NCBI GenBank assembly: GCA_020631735.1
Contig: CM036168.1
Span: 96,142,932-96,206,931, forward strand
DNA length: 64,000 nucleotides
DNA from: Saccharum officinarum
Lineage: Eukaryota; Streptophyta; Magnoliopsida; Poales; Poaceae
Direction: 5' to 3'
The position numbers and the translations under genes are program-made. Of the stretch, positions 1 to 12,459 are shown one piece after another (position 1 is the stretch's first letter; every line of letters begins with the position of its first letter). The notes beneath the pieces were generated by a model. That model was not told the DNA's origin. It made no database searches and was given only the letters and a program-made list of their open reading frames with translations.

Positions 1-520
1 AGCAGTCAACCGGGCAAGGTACACGGCTCCTTCGCTCTCATCTTTGGATTGATTTGCCCTCTGCGTTCGTTTGCGCGTGAGGAGCCAAGGTTTTCTCGTC
101 GCACACATCAGTTTGTAGCCTCTCGATCGCGCCAGATTTTGTCGACGGCGACAGGCAAGAGCTGCCAGCTGCGTCGTCAATGATGTCCTAGGTGCTTCGC
201 TCGTGATCGGAATGTCGGTTTTTCTTTTTTTTGAGAATTACTGATCCAATGCTGGCTATTTCAGTTTTGATCTGTAGCAGTTGGTGGTTCATGTGAGTTG
301 TGACGTGTAAAAATATCTTCCAAAAGGCGAAATGGCGGCAGGAGAGTTTATCTTATCCGGGCTTCTACTCTCCTCTCCATTTCCTTTTCGGAGAGTTTAT
401 CCTGGGACTTGAAACGATCAATTGTTGGAACCAGCACATGGCATTCCAAATTCTCTCTAGGGAAAACACGGCACAGTTTAAATAAATTGTTATAACCCCG
501 CGCGCCGGTGCATTGCATGC

Positions 521-1423
521 ATGCAGATTGATTCGCACGAGCGCCTCGAGGAGCAGCCGATGATGCACGGGAATGGGCACGGGCACGGCCGTGTCCACCC
601 GGCGGCGTCCTCCAGCTCCGACTTCTCCGGCGAGATGAGCCAGTCCGTGTCCGACCCCTCCTCCAGCCCGCTCTACAGCTTCCACCTCGAGAAGCCCGTC
701 CCGCAGCAGCAGCCGGGCACGTACGTGGTGCAGGTGCCCAAGGACAAGGTCTTCCGCGTCCCGCCGCCCGAGAACGCGCGCCTCTTCGACCACTACACCC
801 GCCGCGCCAAGCGCCGCCGCGGCCGCTCCTGCGCCCGCGTCTGCGCGTGCCTGCTCGCGGGGGCCGTCCTCGCCGCGGCACTCGCCGGCGTCGCGTACCT
901 GGTCCTCAGGCCGAAGCAGCCGGCGTACACGGTCCAGGCACTCGCAGTGTCCGGGCTCGCCGGCCTCGGCAACGCCACCTCCTCGTCGTCCCCGGGCGCG
1001 TTCTCGCCGGGGTTCGACGCGACCGTGCGCGCCGACAACCCCAACGGCAGGATCGGCGTGCGGTACGAGGGAGGCCGGCGGAGCCGCGTCTCCGTGTCCT
1101 ACGACGGCGTGCTCCTGGCCGACGGCGCGTGGCCGGCGTTCTACCAGGGGCCCCGGAACGTGACGGAGTTCGTGGCCAAGGCGAAGGGGTCCGGGATACG
1201 GTTCTCGCAGAGCGTGCGGGGGCAGATGGCCGCGGCGGAGCGGCTCCGGTCGGTGCCGTTCGACGTGGACGTCGAGGTGCCCGTGCGCCTGCAGCTCGGC
1301 AAGGTCAGGACGTGGGCAGTGCCGGTGCGGGTGCACTGCACCGTGGCGGTCGACAGGCTCGCCGCCGACGCCAAGGTGGTGTCCAGGTCGTGCGACGTCA
1401 AGGTGTCGTCCTGGAGGAACTGA
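521..1423 (+). CDS. NDR1/HIN1-like (LEA_2) membrane protein, NHL13-like
   Basis: A 300-residue single-exon reading frame. The N-terminal ~90 residues are polar and His/Ser/Pro-rich, a basic stretch (RRAKRRRGR, ~94-102) precedes one hydrophobic segment (~108-129), and an extracytoplasmic LEA_2-type domain follows (~140-290). Family hallmarks visible are the NPNGRIG motif (~173-179), FYQGPRNVT (~207-215) and a C-terminal conserved cysteine (SRSCDVKV). NHL proteins are plasma-membrane proteins linked to pathogen and abiotic stress responses; the exact role of this one is inferred only from family. The ATG at 521 gives the longest frame, but a paired ATGATG at 560/563 is an equally possible start. 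GC content is very high, as in many grass stress genes. An upstream leader exon in the first 300 bases is possible but not shown. Confidence 0.85.
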   Translation: MQIDSHERLEEQPMMHGNGHGHGRVHPAASSSSDFSGEMSQSVSDPSSSPLYSFHLEKPVPQQQPGTYVVQVPKDKVFRVPPPENARLFDHYTRRAKRRRGRSCARVCACLLAGAVLAAALAGVAYLVLRPKQPAYTVQALAVSGLAGLGNATSSSSPGAFSPGFDATVRADNPNGRIGVRYEGGRRSRVSVSYDGVLLADGAWPAFYQGPRNVTEFVAKAKGSGIRFSQSVRGQMAAAERLRSVPFDVDVEVPVRLQLGKVRTWAVPVRVHCTVAVDRLAADAKVVSRSCDVKVSSWRN

Positions 1424-2013
1424 CGATGGCGGATTACGTGAGCAAAACAGTTCTTGTTTGTTTTAGGATGCATTTTGCCTCATTTGTAAGTTGTTTTTGA
1501 TCGAGCAATATCGATCATATCATCGTCATATCATGTCATGGATGCTGCGAAATTGTCTTGCGACGAGTTGCTCACCTGTTCTTTTGCTCAAAGAGTTAAG
1601 ACCGAGGAAACCGTTGTTTGTAGTTGACTACTCGTGTTGCATTGCACCAGAACAGCGCTATTGGAAACTGACTGTTAACTTGGAACTGAATACACGTCTT
1701 GGCGACACGATTTCCAGTAGTAACTTCACTTCCAAACACCGCCTGTTGTGTTGGTGACATGATCACCTGAATACTGGGTGAATCTGTCAAGTGAATTGAC
1801 TAATGTTTTGTCCAAGTACAACTCAAATTTGCACCATGACCTAAAAGTTTTCCACTTACCATCTAACCAATTTGGACTTAGGAGAACAATTCTTATGCTC
1901 CAGCGTGGACTGTTGCTTGATTTTGCTCAAATTTGGTGGGTGCAACATAGGGGAATAGCAGAACAAATGGGAGCTAAAAGATAGCAATAACAGCGAACGG
2001 CCCCGCAAAATGT
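1424..2013. other. 3' flank of the NHL-like gene, no gene seen
   Basis: AT-richer sequence after the stop codon, probably 3' UTR and intergenic DNA. No convincing reading frame or repeat was recognised before the MULE target duplication at 2014. Confidence 0.5.
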
Positions 2014-2022
2014 TTTTGGTTT

Positions 2023-3317
2023 CAGCACTGCTAGCACCCGAATGTCTGGACAGACACGCGCGTCCGGACGCTCGGACCTGGTACACGCCCGCGTCAGCGT
2101 CTGTTGGATGCACATGCAGGGGACCACCTACGCCGCTCTCTGTCCTTTTTGCTTCCTGCGCCCCTCCCTACCCGCTGCTCCAAGCGCTTCCCTGCGGCAC
2201 CACTCCCCTCCACGTCTGTTGCACCTACGCTACTCCCCTACTTCCTACATGTGCACGAGGACCGCCTACGCCCCTGTCGCCATCTCCTTCCGCTTCCCCC
2301 GCCCACTGCCGAACAACACTCCATCCCTTTGCTCCCCACGTGCATGCACGACGCACCAACAACTACAGCAGAAGGTTGTGGCAGGTGGGGCACATTGCAA
2401 CATGTGGAGCATCCCGATCTACTTTTGAAACATCTAGATAAAACATTTGCAACATACGTGTAAAACAGGTGAAACACTTGTAACATACATTTGAAACACT
2501 TGCAAAAACACCTGAAACACTTGAAAGCACGTGTATAACAATTGCAAAACATATGCAACATCTAGATAAAACAACTACAACATACGTATCAAACACCTGA
2601 AACAAATGCTTGCAACATGCATATTATACAACATCCAGATCTACTTATGCAAGATTCAGATGAAACACTTAAAACATACGTCTGATACACTTGAAACACT
2701 CAAAACATAAGCTTGCAACATGTGTATATTGTTATTGCAACATATGCAATATCCCAGATCTATTTTTGCAACATACAGATGAAACACTTAAAACATCTAT
2801 GTGAAACGTCTGAAACACCTAAAACATGGTGTCGCCGGCAGCCACAACCCACCTGGTGAGGAACCTATCTAGTGAGGAATTACAGTAACCATCAAGCTCG
2901 GGTCAGGGGGACGTCGAGAATAACGTCCCAGTGTGCACCCAAGCGCAGGCGCATCGGCGACAAGCTCCTCCTAGTGGTGGGGTGATGAATGCCATAGCCG
3001 TGACATACGAGGTGAGATGGGGGCATGGCGCGAGATTGGGGCGGGGCACGGAGCGGCATGGGGCACAACGGAGGATGGCTGTGGCAGCGAGGCAGAGTGG
3101 GTGTGGGCGGACGACGCGCCACGACCACAACATGTGGATTGCGCGGTGGAGGCAGCCGTTGTGGACGGACGGCTCGGTGGAAGCGGCTACGACGAACGAG
3201 AGTGGGGAAATGTTCTGCGGGAGCTAGGAAGGCCAAAGGCCGGTTGTCTGGGCCGGTACGCAAGCCCAATAAACAAAGTGTTCGTTCGTCGGACGCCCTG
3301 ACCTTATCATATTATCG
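2023..3317. mobile_element. MULE-like non-autonomous element, copy 1
   Basis: Flanked by a perfect 9-bp target duplication, ttttggttt (2014-2022 and 3318-3326), the duplication length typical of Mutator-like elements. The left end carries TGCTAGCACCCGAATGTCTGG and the right end CGTCGGACGCCCTGACC; the termini are imperfect inverted copies rich in GTCCGGAC words. Inside are a GC-rich left arm (to ~2400), a degenerate array of gcaacat/gaaacac words (~2395-2830) and a GC-rich right arm. No transposase is visible. The frames in it are repeat-derived. Three related copies lie at 13016, 28939 and 32223. Confidence 0.8.
2395..2830. repeat. gcaacat/gaaacac degenerate short-period array
   Basis: Dozens of ACA-centred words (gaaacac, gcaacat, aaaacat) spaced mostly 9 or 13 bases apart. 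It forms the core of MULE copy 1 and recurs in the other three copies. Confidence 0.85.
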
Positions 3318-3374
3318 TTTTGGTTTCGCACTGTGGAAGTTTTGCATAACTGTGGAAGCCGCCACAAGCACAAA

Positions 3375-6300
3375 TGTAATACCCTAGGTGTTAAGCTTGT
3401 ATTTTGCACTTGTATTGCATGAGCATAAGCATGATTCATTCATTAATGAGCATGAGCACGTGAAATTGCATTTTATTTACTCTATGCTTATCCCATGAAG
3501 TGCTTAATTTATCCATGTTTTGTTTTATGATCATGCTTGGTAATGCAAGTGAATGTTGTTTGAGCACCTAATCAACCTAGACACACTCAGGATAAAAAAT
3601 GAGTTAGAGTTTATATTCATATCTTAGGCTAAAACTGCTTTTATATGCTAGCTGCCCATATTTAATTTTATTTTAGGATGTTGTTTTGATCTGAGTTGAT
3701 CTGTGTCTTATAGTGCTTGCATGGAGTTGGACCTTAAATAAAAGTTGCAATTCAGATTGATTAGAGCAAACTTTGTTTAAGGCTCGAGACCTAGTTCAGT
3801 TTCTATCATGGCCTAACAGTAGCCCAAATTCTGAACTTCTTGTTGTTTTGAGGTTCGCGAATTTGGCTGTCTGAGATGACTGAAAATTCAGTTCTCAGTT
3901 TCAAAGTAGCCACATTTGGGAGCTTGTAACTGGTAAACCGATTAGATTTTTACCAAGCTTCTTTAAGCAATGTTGTAGTACTCATTTAGCACTACAGCGG
4001 TAGCAATTAGTTGATCGAATCGTTGTTTAGTTTAGGAGTTACGGAGGGACGAATATTGGAGTTCAGTCGTATTTTTTAGGTGGTATTAGTCAGATTTTGA
4101 ATCGGCTGGATCCTGAAGTGGCCGACGGCAGGCTGCTCGCGCCACGTGGAAGCCGTACACCGGCGTTGGCCCTCGACGCCTCGGGTCTAGAGTGGAATGC
4201 CGAGCATGCGCCCTCTTTCTCTCCCTCTCAGGGCAGTCTCAATACTAAAAAAAATTATATGCAGTTTCTATACCTATTAATTTCATATACACTACATATA
4301 AAAACTATAATTTCAATTAAATAATTTCTACATAACAATTTTTTATCCAATTACGTGCATTCTCTCTCTGTTCTCTACTAAACGCATCCCTTCATATCTT
4401 AGTTCTCCCGTATACCTGATTTCTAATTTAGACCCGGTTTCTATGATTTTTGTTCTCTCTCTTTAATAACTACCTTGCCACATCAGCAAAACGCTTAGGT
4501 AACAGTACAATTAATGTCCATAAAAACTATGATGATTTCTGCATTGGGAGTGCCCTTAGTCGCTCGTTTGCTTTTCTCTCTCGCTCGCTCTCCCTCTCCA
4601 AAGCCAAGGAAGGCGATTCCGCCGCCGCACCTTGCCGTCGTGATTTCACCGCCCGCAAAGCACCACCGCCCGATTCCTCGCAGCCGCAGCAGCGCCATGG
4701 CTTCCTCTACGTCCTCGACTTAGCTGCGATGCTGTTCGAACGAAGGTGAGGGCCCTAGGCCCGAAGCTGCTGCCATGGCCGCCATTGCCGCCGCCGAGCT
4801 CGAGCTCGACGTGGCCGGGCCGTCTCAGGCCATCTCTCTTCTTCCTTGTGCTTGCTAAGAGTCCGCCGTAGTGCATAGAAACTCTACCGAGGTCTCACCC
4901 GCGCCATTGTAGCGAGCAGCAGTGAGCACGCCGCCGTCGCCTACGTGCGTTCCGCCGCTATAGCCATTCCTTTTGCCGCCGCGTGCGTAGAAGTTGAAAA
5001 TTCGTTCGCTAATCTATCCTGATAGATGCGTCTCGGAGAGAGGAGTCCGTTGGTGGTGGTTGCGTCGCCGGAAAGTTCGCCGCCGGCGAGCTATCGCCGG
5101 TTAAAGTGTCGCCCTGCCTCTGTGCTTGTGACGTGTGGGCTCAGTTTGACCATAGGCCCCAGCCATCGGCCTCTCGGGGTGCACTGAGCTGTGTGCGCGT
5201 AGCAGTTTCTAGGGTTTAGTTGTTTTTTGTTTTAATGTTTGTACATTATGTGCTAAGCTTGTAAAATCTATATCTAGAGTTGTAGAAGTCCAATTCGAGT
5301 GAAACTAGTTTTGTTAGTTTCGTTATGAAATGTTCTATCTAATGAAATCACTAAACTTGTTGTTTGGTGATGTTTTGCATGTTATATTGTTTAATCTAGT
5401 TAGGTGCTATGTAATCTTATAAAATGCAAAATAGGAGCTAGAAGTATCCAAAAATCATGGTTTCGGTTTTGTTGGTCTTGTTTTGTTATATACTTGCTAA
5501 TATAAATATTAAACCTGTAGTTTACATGCTTTTACTTTGGTGTTATGAATTAATCTTGTTTAATGCTCGTTTAAGTTGATGAAAGCCTGATTTGCTTGTG
5601 ATTTTTGTACAGACTGTTTTACTTACTCAAAAATTATGAAATTCTTGAATTGGTCTGTTGAATGCACTCTTAAGCTACTGTAATTTTTACAGAATTTGCT
5701 GTGCACTAGAAATAGCGGTTCTCTATTTCACCTTGCCACCTAAGGGAATTAATAAAGGCATGTAAATAATTTGTTTGGGCTTAATCATTATACTTTCTAA
5801 CATATTTGTGATGTATATAGTCTATTGGTACATTTGGTTGTGCCCATATTTGATTGGTTGTATGCAGCTAGCTAATTATTGCTCTATAATTCACTTGTAT
5901 CTAGTTCTCTTGACTTGTTTGCTTTGTGTGAGCTTGATGTTTATTAATTAGATGTTTAGGCTAATTAAGATAAGTTGTTAGCTGTAGATTTTAGGCTTCT
6001 TACTGCTGATGAACACCTGTACCTTAGGTTGCTAGAACGTGGTGAGTGTTACTTTATTTTTTTAGAAGAGATATGCATCTACTCGATCAAATTAACTAAG
6101 AAGATAATCACCACTTACCACCATGCTAAACATGTTTATATTAATTAGCTTGCTGCTTGTTTATCATGTCATAATCAGCCCATATTTGTGTCCTATCATA
6201 CCTACACTTCATCTCCTGTGCATTCCTATTATTTATTATGCGCATGTCCATGCATACATAGGATCACCGGAAGAAGGAGTGACGCTATTGGAGCTTGAGA

Positions 6301-7913
6301 CGATAGGAGAGGAGGTTCCACCAGAGGTCTAGGAGGGCCCAGAAGGGGAAGGACAGGTCTAGGAGCTGCCGAGTATTCGGAGCACGTCCCCTTTAGCTTT
6401 CTCAAAGGCAAGCCCCGGAGCATATTAAGCCTTCCATTATTTATTAAAAATATCTTGAGTCCTTTGTGTTTAATGCATTAAGTTATAAAAGTTGTTTGGA
6501 ACCGTTGATGCATATATCTTTCCCTTGTCCAGAAATATATCCTGTTATCTCCTTTTAGTCCAAGATCGAATTATATGCTTAGTCATACTTAGACCGGTAG
6601 AAGTCGGGTGATTTCCTGTCACCTGCGATCTATAGGTGGATACTTGGTCACGATTGACTATATTTGCTATCATGAAAAATAACCATGTGGTGTTATATAA
6701 ATGGAGACCGGGTGGGATCTTATATGCAAATGGTGTTAGGTTTGGCTATGTTGATCCCGTCTGTGTCGATTAAGGACCGTACCGTTGTTGGACCTTGTTC
6801 GAGATTGAACGCCGCCACTTAGCTGGCCGGATAAGTCGTTCCGATCGCGAAGCCGAGTAGCTCATTTCGGACTAGGAATTTGAGATGTATGACACGCACA
6901 CTGGAGGAAGTAAGGCGCGCGACGGGACAGAGATTGATTGTGGGCAAGCTTGGCCTGAGCTACCTGGCATCCCGTTGCTTCCTGAGTGTGCGGCTCAACT
7001 CAAACCCACGCTGTCTCGAATTATACCAAACGTGACCTAAGGCTATCATGGCTGGTGGGCCTAGGTTTGTGTTATGGATTTTCTGCCCAGCTGGTTGCAA
7101 CCGATTCGAATCGCCGTCTCTCCTAGAAGGTGAGAAACTTGTTTACTGTCCAACATTTATAGTAATCTGATGAAATATGATGGTTATGTTGTTCCCCAAT
7201 AATTTGATATGGTTACTAATGTGATGCTGAGGTCCTAAATAAATTGTTTGCTTCAGGATAGTTGCAAATGTATAAATAAAAACCTCTCTTTAACTTGATG
7301 CTAGAGTAATTAAAATGGAGGATTTAATTTTGTAAGCTTTTATGCAAAATGTTGTCAAGCTAGCCTCACTATAAAAAACCTTGCATACTTCTTAGTGTCA
7401 ATTTATTTTTGGTTTATGACGGGTAAGACTAGCGGGGTACATCCTCGTACTCAGGGTTTATTCCCCCTTGTTGCAAATGGTGTAATATACCCTGGTTACT
7501 GCAAGAATTGTTTCTCTCTAGCTATGAACGAGGAGTGAGGCCGCGGGCAAGGCCTTCCTTGGTATCTTATCTATGTTGTTTTTGTTGGACTTCATCATGA
7601 AACTGACATATATTTGAATTAAGTGTGTGCGTATGCTGTTTCAAAACTATGTTGCTTCCGCTACTAAATTTGAACCTCGTGTTGTAATAATTATATTTTA
7701 ACTCCGATGTATCTCGACTATTTGTGAAATTTATGTAACATGTGATGTGTGTATGCTGAATCATGTACGATCTTGATTGTAGGCAGTTTTTTTCGAGACC
7801 CTTCGTGGTACTCGATGGACTACCGGATTTATATGTGCTCAAGTGTGAGAGTGTGACTGTCTTGGCAGTTGTCATTGCACTTGTGCTCATATAAATTAGA
7901 CGGTTCTGTGACA
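3375..7913. mobile_element. Probable solo LTR of a long-LTR Gypsy-type retrotransposon
   Basis: The tract begins TGTAATACCCTAGG and ends CTGTGACA (TG...CA). It is flanked by a perfect 5-bp duplication acaaa (3370-3374 and 7914-7918). It holds no gag-pol frame and no internal copy of its own start, so a solo LTR (or a LARD-like derivative) fits best. The stretch around 7420-7475 (gacgggtaagactagcgggg and following) resembles LTRs of grass Tekay/Del-type Gypsy elements from memory; this was not searched. A second tract starting TGTAATACCC lies at 26894. Confidence 0.65.
4231..4555. mobile_element. MITE nested in the LTR
   Basis: Terminal inverted repeats GGGCAGTCTCAATAC (left) and GCATTGGGAGTGCCC (right) match in inverted orientation at most positions. 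The interior is AT-rich and noncoding. The flanks tca/tta could be a decayed 3-bp TTA duplication (PIF/Harbinger type). Confidence 0.6.
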
Positions 7914-7918
7914 ACAAA

Positions 7919-10900
7919 TTTCATAGACCCAGAGCCGATTCAAAACATTTGTGGCTACAAATTTACATGTCACTCTACATCATCAAATAGGCGGGATTTT
8001 TTTGCTCTTAGGGGCATGTGCTCCCACCCATGCATATTTAAATTTCCCCACATACCACATACGATTCATATGCCAACTCAACAACATGCCATTTAATCAA
8101 AACAATTCCAATAAAATGACACAAAACAGCACGCAAGATAGCAACCGATCAACTCATATGACAAAATGAAAGCTGAACACAAGTAAGCATATGTAAGGAT
8201 TTATGTGGAAATCTTTTGCGAGGAAAAACCACGGGCGACGACAGAGAAAATCCAATATGAAAATGAACGATACAAGAAGCGAAAGTCAAAAAAGGGTTGG
8301 ATATTTTCTACCTAAGAAGAAGATTTCACAAAACACGAATGGAAGATATACTCAATCATTGTTTGTCGCGCGCGTCGAAGTTGTTGCCAACGCGGGGACA
8401 CATGTCAATGCGTCATTGGACTAGACAGCGTGTGTGCGCCGTCTTCCTCGTGACAGCCATAGAAGTTTGGGTTTGTGGGGAGGGCGATGGGAACTCCAGT
8501 GTCCTCTAGGCTTAGGAAGTAGGCTTGACGGTGGTGCCGGTTCATCGCGCGTTGAGTGAGGTGGCGGGAGGCAACCAGATGGGAAGAGTTAACAACCGGG
8601 GCGAGGGGCACCCCCCGGGGCAATGGGTATGGTGGAGGCAACAATAGTAGGAGGTGGGACGGTGAGGTCACCAACGACCAAGATGGTGATCAAAGCGGTG
8701 GTGGTGGGGAAACACAGTGAGAAAATGGAAGAGAAGGGAAAAAAGAAGGTATAGGTTAGGGGAGGACGGGCTACGACGGCGACATTGTGATGGATGGTGG
8801 GTGGCAACAAAGGTCGGCAAGGACGGTAGATTAGTGGAGTGGGATGGAGAGGGAAAAAGAAGCAAAAAAAAGTAGATGTGGGAGCATTTGTATACCCATA
8901 TATTTGTAAAATGTCCTTTTCTCGTATAAATAAATGTACAAGATAGAACGAGATGATTCTTCCTTCTTTGTTTTTTGTTTTATGATGGATCTTTTTAAAA
9001 AAACTTTGTACACTGTACTCTTATTTTCCTTAGCTATTGAATACTACTATATATAAATGGAATGCTCGTCATGTGGCAAGGAAAAACTCAATCCGGTATT
9101 AGACGCATCGGAAGAGTCTGAGGGCATAGGTGAGCCTGACAACAGCAGCAGACAGGTGAATTTCTGAAATACCGAAAGCATTTCGATCCACCCATCCATC
9201 CATCTCCAAAGCCAGAACAAGGAATGGCCCAAAGAGCATTTCTGCTCTACTTATATAAGACTGGTTCTTGATCAATTCATTCTGGTGAATCGTGATATCC
9301 GGGCAGCTAACGATAGTAGTGCCATCCGGCTTATCGTCCAAATCTACAGCAGAGAAATTGTCGTGAGCTTTGTTATTGTCTTCTTTCCCTCCTTTTGCAC
9401 ATACTTGAATGCTGAGATCTGCATGTCCGCTTCCAGTTCTGAATTTCTGAAGACAATGGTGCGCCTCCACGAACCTCGACTAATAATTCAGTCGAAAACG
9501 ACAATGCTGTTGTGACCTCTAGCCTCCGCGTGACCGCGTCAGCCTTAAACAATTTTTAAAATGCACAATAGAACGCGACGACCCAGCTTCAACAGTACTG
9601 TATGCAACAGATTGCTACGGCGTATCTTTCAAAAAAAGAGACGTACGTGCGTACAACATGAACACGCAGATTTCAAACAGAACGACGATGCAGCCGCTTG
9701 CCACGCAGCACACATACAGACAGAAAGATTTCACTTTCGGATAATCTTGATGAGATTTAGCGCGGTAAAAGCACGGCACAAGTGCCTCTGATTCTTCAAA
9801 TAAAGCTAATTGGCGGTCAAATGCCAATGGTCCCGTACTCCCGTTGCCGTCGGAAACTGGTGGAGCACGCACGAGGAGCAGATCAATACCATGTGCTTCG
9901 GTCAGCTTCGCTACGATAAACACCAGGCTGATGCAGCGCATGATTGATTGGCATTATATTGAAGCAAACTCAAAGACAAAGAGGCGCAGATTGAATTCGG
10001 ATAAACACCCGTACTGTTGCAGGTTGGTAGCTCGTCGCGCGTCGCAGCGTCAGCGTGTGATCATATCGATATCTAGCCGTAGCGTGTGGCGAGCGATGAG
10101 ACGAGGTCGCTGTAGGCGGACGAGACGACGCCATCCTGGTCCGCCTCCGCCTGCGCCTGGCTCGCATCACAAGAGGCCAGGGCACCAACCCCTGTGGCCC
10201 ATGGACCCGCCGCGGCGGCGGCATGTGCAGTGCAGGCGCGGCGAGGCGAACGAGAGAGATGCGTGGCTGGCTGGCTGCTGGCAGCTGCGCGCACGGAGCA
10301 GCAGACATGCTCGTGGTGCCGCGTGCGTTAGCGCCTGGGTCGTTTTCGGCAATAATGCCGGGCCACCATGCCAGGCGGCGTGGATCAGGTTCAGGATCGC
10401 CCCCTTTTCGGCGTGTTGGCTTGCGCAGTCGAGCACAAGGGAAGGATAAATCTGGACGCCGGTCGGATGCGCTGATGGGACCGCGTCATGCTACTGATTG
10501 AATTGAGCCAAAAATCATTGCACTGAGGATTCTGATCCGTGCTTGCTAGTGCTACAGCGAGATGGTACTACATTGACGGGAATGGGACTACTCGCTTAGT
10601 CGCTTGCATCCGAACGAGTTTGATTGCATACTGCACATAGCTTGTAGTACTCCGTTCTGCAGGACAAGAAAACAAACACGGCGTGCGCTGCCGGCAACGT
10701 TACCCATCATCGTCAGCTCATCGGCGGCCCATCTGGGGTCGGGGGCGACCAAAATTGCGGCGTTTTTCGCGTCCCTTCCCGCGGCGCCGCCAGCTTGGCG
10801 CTGTCTGGACGGGAAGGGCGACTCTTGCTGCAGCCGCACAGCCTGCCTTGGGCAGTTGGGCGGGAAAAACGTCGTGCACAGCACCGCTCCGCTTGTAGTT

Positions 10901-10950
10901 CTTGTCTCTTGCTTGCCTCGTCGGCTTCTAGCGCGAGCGACGCGAGGGGT
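7919..10950. other. Intergenic tract without a recognised gene
   Basis: Several frames of 60-200 residues occur on both strands here (for example 9099-9470 minus and 9844-10449 plus). None shows a recognisable domain, splice context or promoter. 10.0-10.5 kb is GC-rich and could be an old gene fragment. Confidence 0.4.
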
Positions 10951-11690
10951 GGTTCACTTGCTCCCGCCGTTTTTTCCCCGTGGTCTACTCGTGACGGCTT
11001 CTGCCGACCTCGGCTCTACTAGATGCATGTACAGTATGCCGATGTGAGCAAAGCAAAGCAGTCTGAGTCTCCGATACCCGTGCAGATGCCCGGAGACTGA
11101 GAACGGCATCAAGCGTCGTCACGCACGGGAAAACTACAACCTACTATCATGGAATTGCAATGAGTGTCGATTATCTCGGTGTGGCCATTCCTGGCGCTTT
11201 GACGGGGGGTTATTGCTGAAATTTTGTCCAGGTCTCAATCTCATCCGTGCAGTGGTAATGGGCGCTAGTTTTTTTTTTTGGAAAAAAAAATCAGCCATTG
11301 CCTGTGTTCACGTCTCGTTTGGCTGCCTCGATCCGAAGCCGACCAGTAAACAAAGGAAGTCATCTCTTTCCCTTGCTCCCGTCGTTTTCCCGTGCTCGTC
11401 GTGCCGGCTTCCATCTACTACTACTCTACATAATCAAAGCATGGCGCTACGAACAGGATATTCAAATTAAATCCAAAGGATGGCATGGTAAAGGATTTTG
11501 TGTATTCTTTATAGAGAGATCCATGCGTTGTCAGGTACTACAACCTACCATGGATTTTTAACAAGTCCGTATCAGGTGTTCCGGCCATTCCTAACGCTTT
11601 GACTCGTGCTTAGTATTGCTGTGATTCACTCAAGGTCTCATCCGTGGTGATGGGAGGTAGGGTTCTTTAATTCACAGCCATTCGCTGCTA
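10950..11690. repeat. Diverged direct duplication, ~400-bp offset
   Basis: Landmarks recur in the same order: ttgctcccgccgtttt (10960) and ttgctcccgtcgtttt (11371); ggccattcctggcgctttga (~11183) and ggccattcctaacgctttga (~11582); then caggtctca...catccgtg followed by gtgatggg/gtaatggg. This indicates one ancestral tandem duplication. Confidence 0.65.
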
Positions 11691-11695
11691 ATGCA

Positions 11696-12299
11696 GTGGT
11701 GCTATCTCGATTGGTGTTTAATGGTACTCTTTCTATATGTTCTCTTGGCACTTATGTGCTTTTTAAATATGCAATCCCCCAAATGGTCTATAAGCACCTT
11801 GATGTGATATGTTCCTTTTTGTTACTACTCCATCCGTTTTAATTACAAAGATTGCGCTTCTAACTTTTTCTTAAGTCACCATGCCTACTTTTGACCATCG
11901 ATTCCTATATATCCGTGTCTAACATACAAATTAACATGTGAATGTTCAATTTACATGTGCATTTCAACTTTTCTAGATACATAACTTTTCCTAATGCAGT
12001 GGTGCTTATTTTACTCCTACCTCGATTGGTGTTTACTGGTGTACTATCTGAACTTCCGCATCACTCCAAAGTGGTAAGCAAAGGAAATGTTCTCTTGTTT
12101 GCTTTTGTGCTTTTTAAATATGCAATCTCCAAATGGTCTATAAGCACCTTGATGTGATATGTTCCTTTTTGTTACTTCTCCATCTGTTTTGCAAAGATTG
12201 CGCTTCTAACTTTTTCTTAAGTCACCATGCCTACTTTGGACCATCGATTCCTATAGGTCCAGGTTTAACATACAAATTAACATGTGAATAATCAATTTG
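11696..12299. repeat. Tandem duplication of a ~250-300-bp noncoding segment
   Basis: The segment from gtggtgct... through cattaacatgtgaat occurs at ~11696-11942 and again at ~12000-12290. Long blocks are near-identical, including aaatggtctataagcacctt and gattgcgcttctaac. The second copy has ~50 extra bases near its start. No coding frame is shared. Confidence 0.75.
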
Positions 12300-12310
12300 A
12301 AAAAAAAATA

Positions 12311-12459
12311 CTCCTTCCATTTTAAATTTTAAGACATTTTAACTTTTCTAGATACATAACTTTTGCTATGTATTTAGATATACATTATGTTTAGATACAT
12401 AGAAAAATAATGTATCTTGAAAAAAAACAAAAACGTCTTATAATTTAGAATGAAGAGAG
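12311..12459. mobile_element. Stowaway-like MITE
   Basis: Starts CTCCTTCCATTTTAAA and ends TTTAGAATGAAGAGAG, inverted relatives of each other, with TA on both sides (12309-12310, 12460-12461). The interior contains ctagatacataac words typical of grass Stowaway MITEs. Confidence 0.75.

Noticed and set aside
365..1336. 323-codon minus-strand frame
   Set aside because: Shadow of the NHL-like gene; His/Arg-rich translation without features.
2238..2605. Cys/Phe-rich minus-strand frames in the MULE arrays (also at 13148-13357 and 32569-33060)
   Set aside because: They translate the gcaacat/gaaacac words and occur at each array copy; no start context or conservation.
9099..9470. 123-codon minus-strand frame with a non-repetitive translation
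   Set aside because: No domain recognised, no promoter or splice context; could be an old gene fragment but cannot be supported.
10073..10294. Minus-strand frame ending SSAYSDLVSSLATRYG, which looks like a real protein end
   Set aside because: No upstream domain or splice site could be tied to it.
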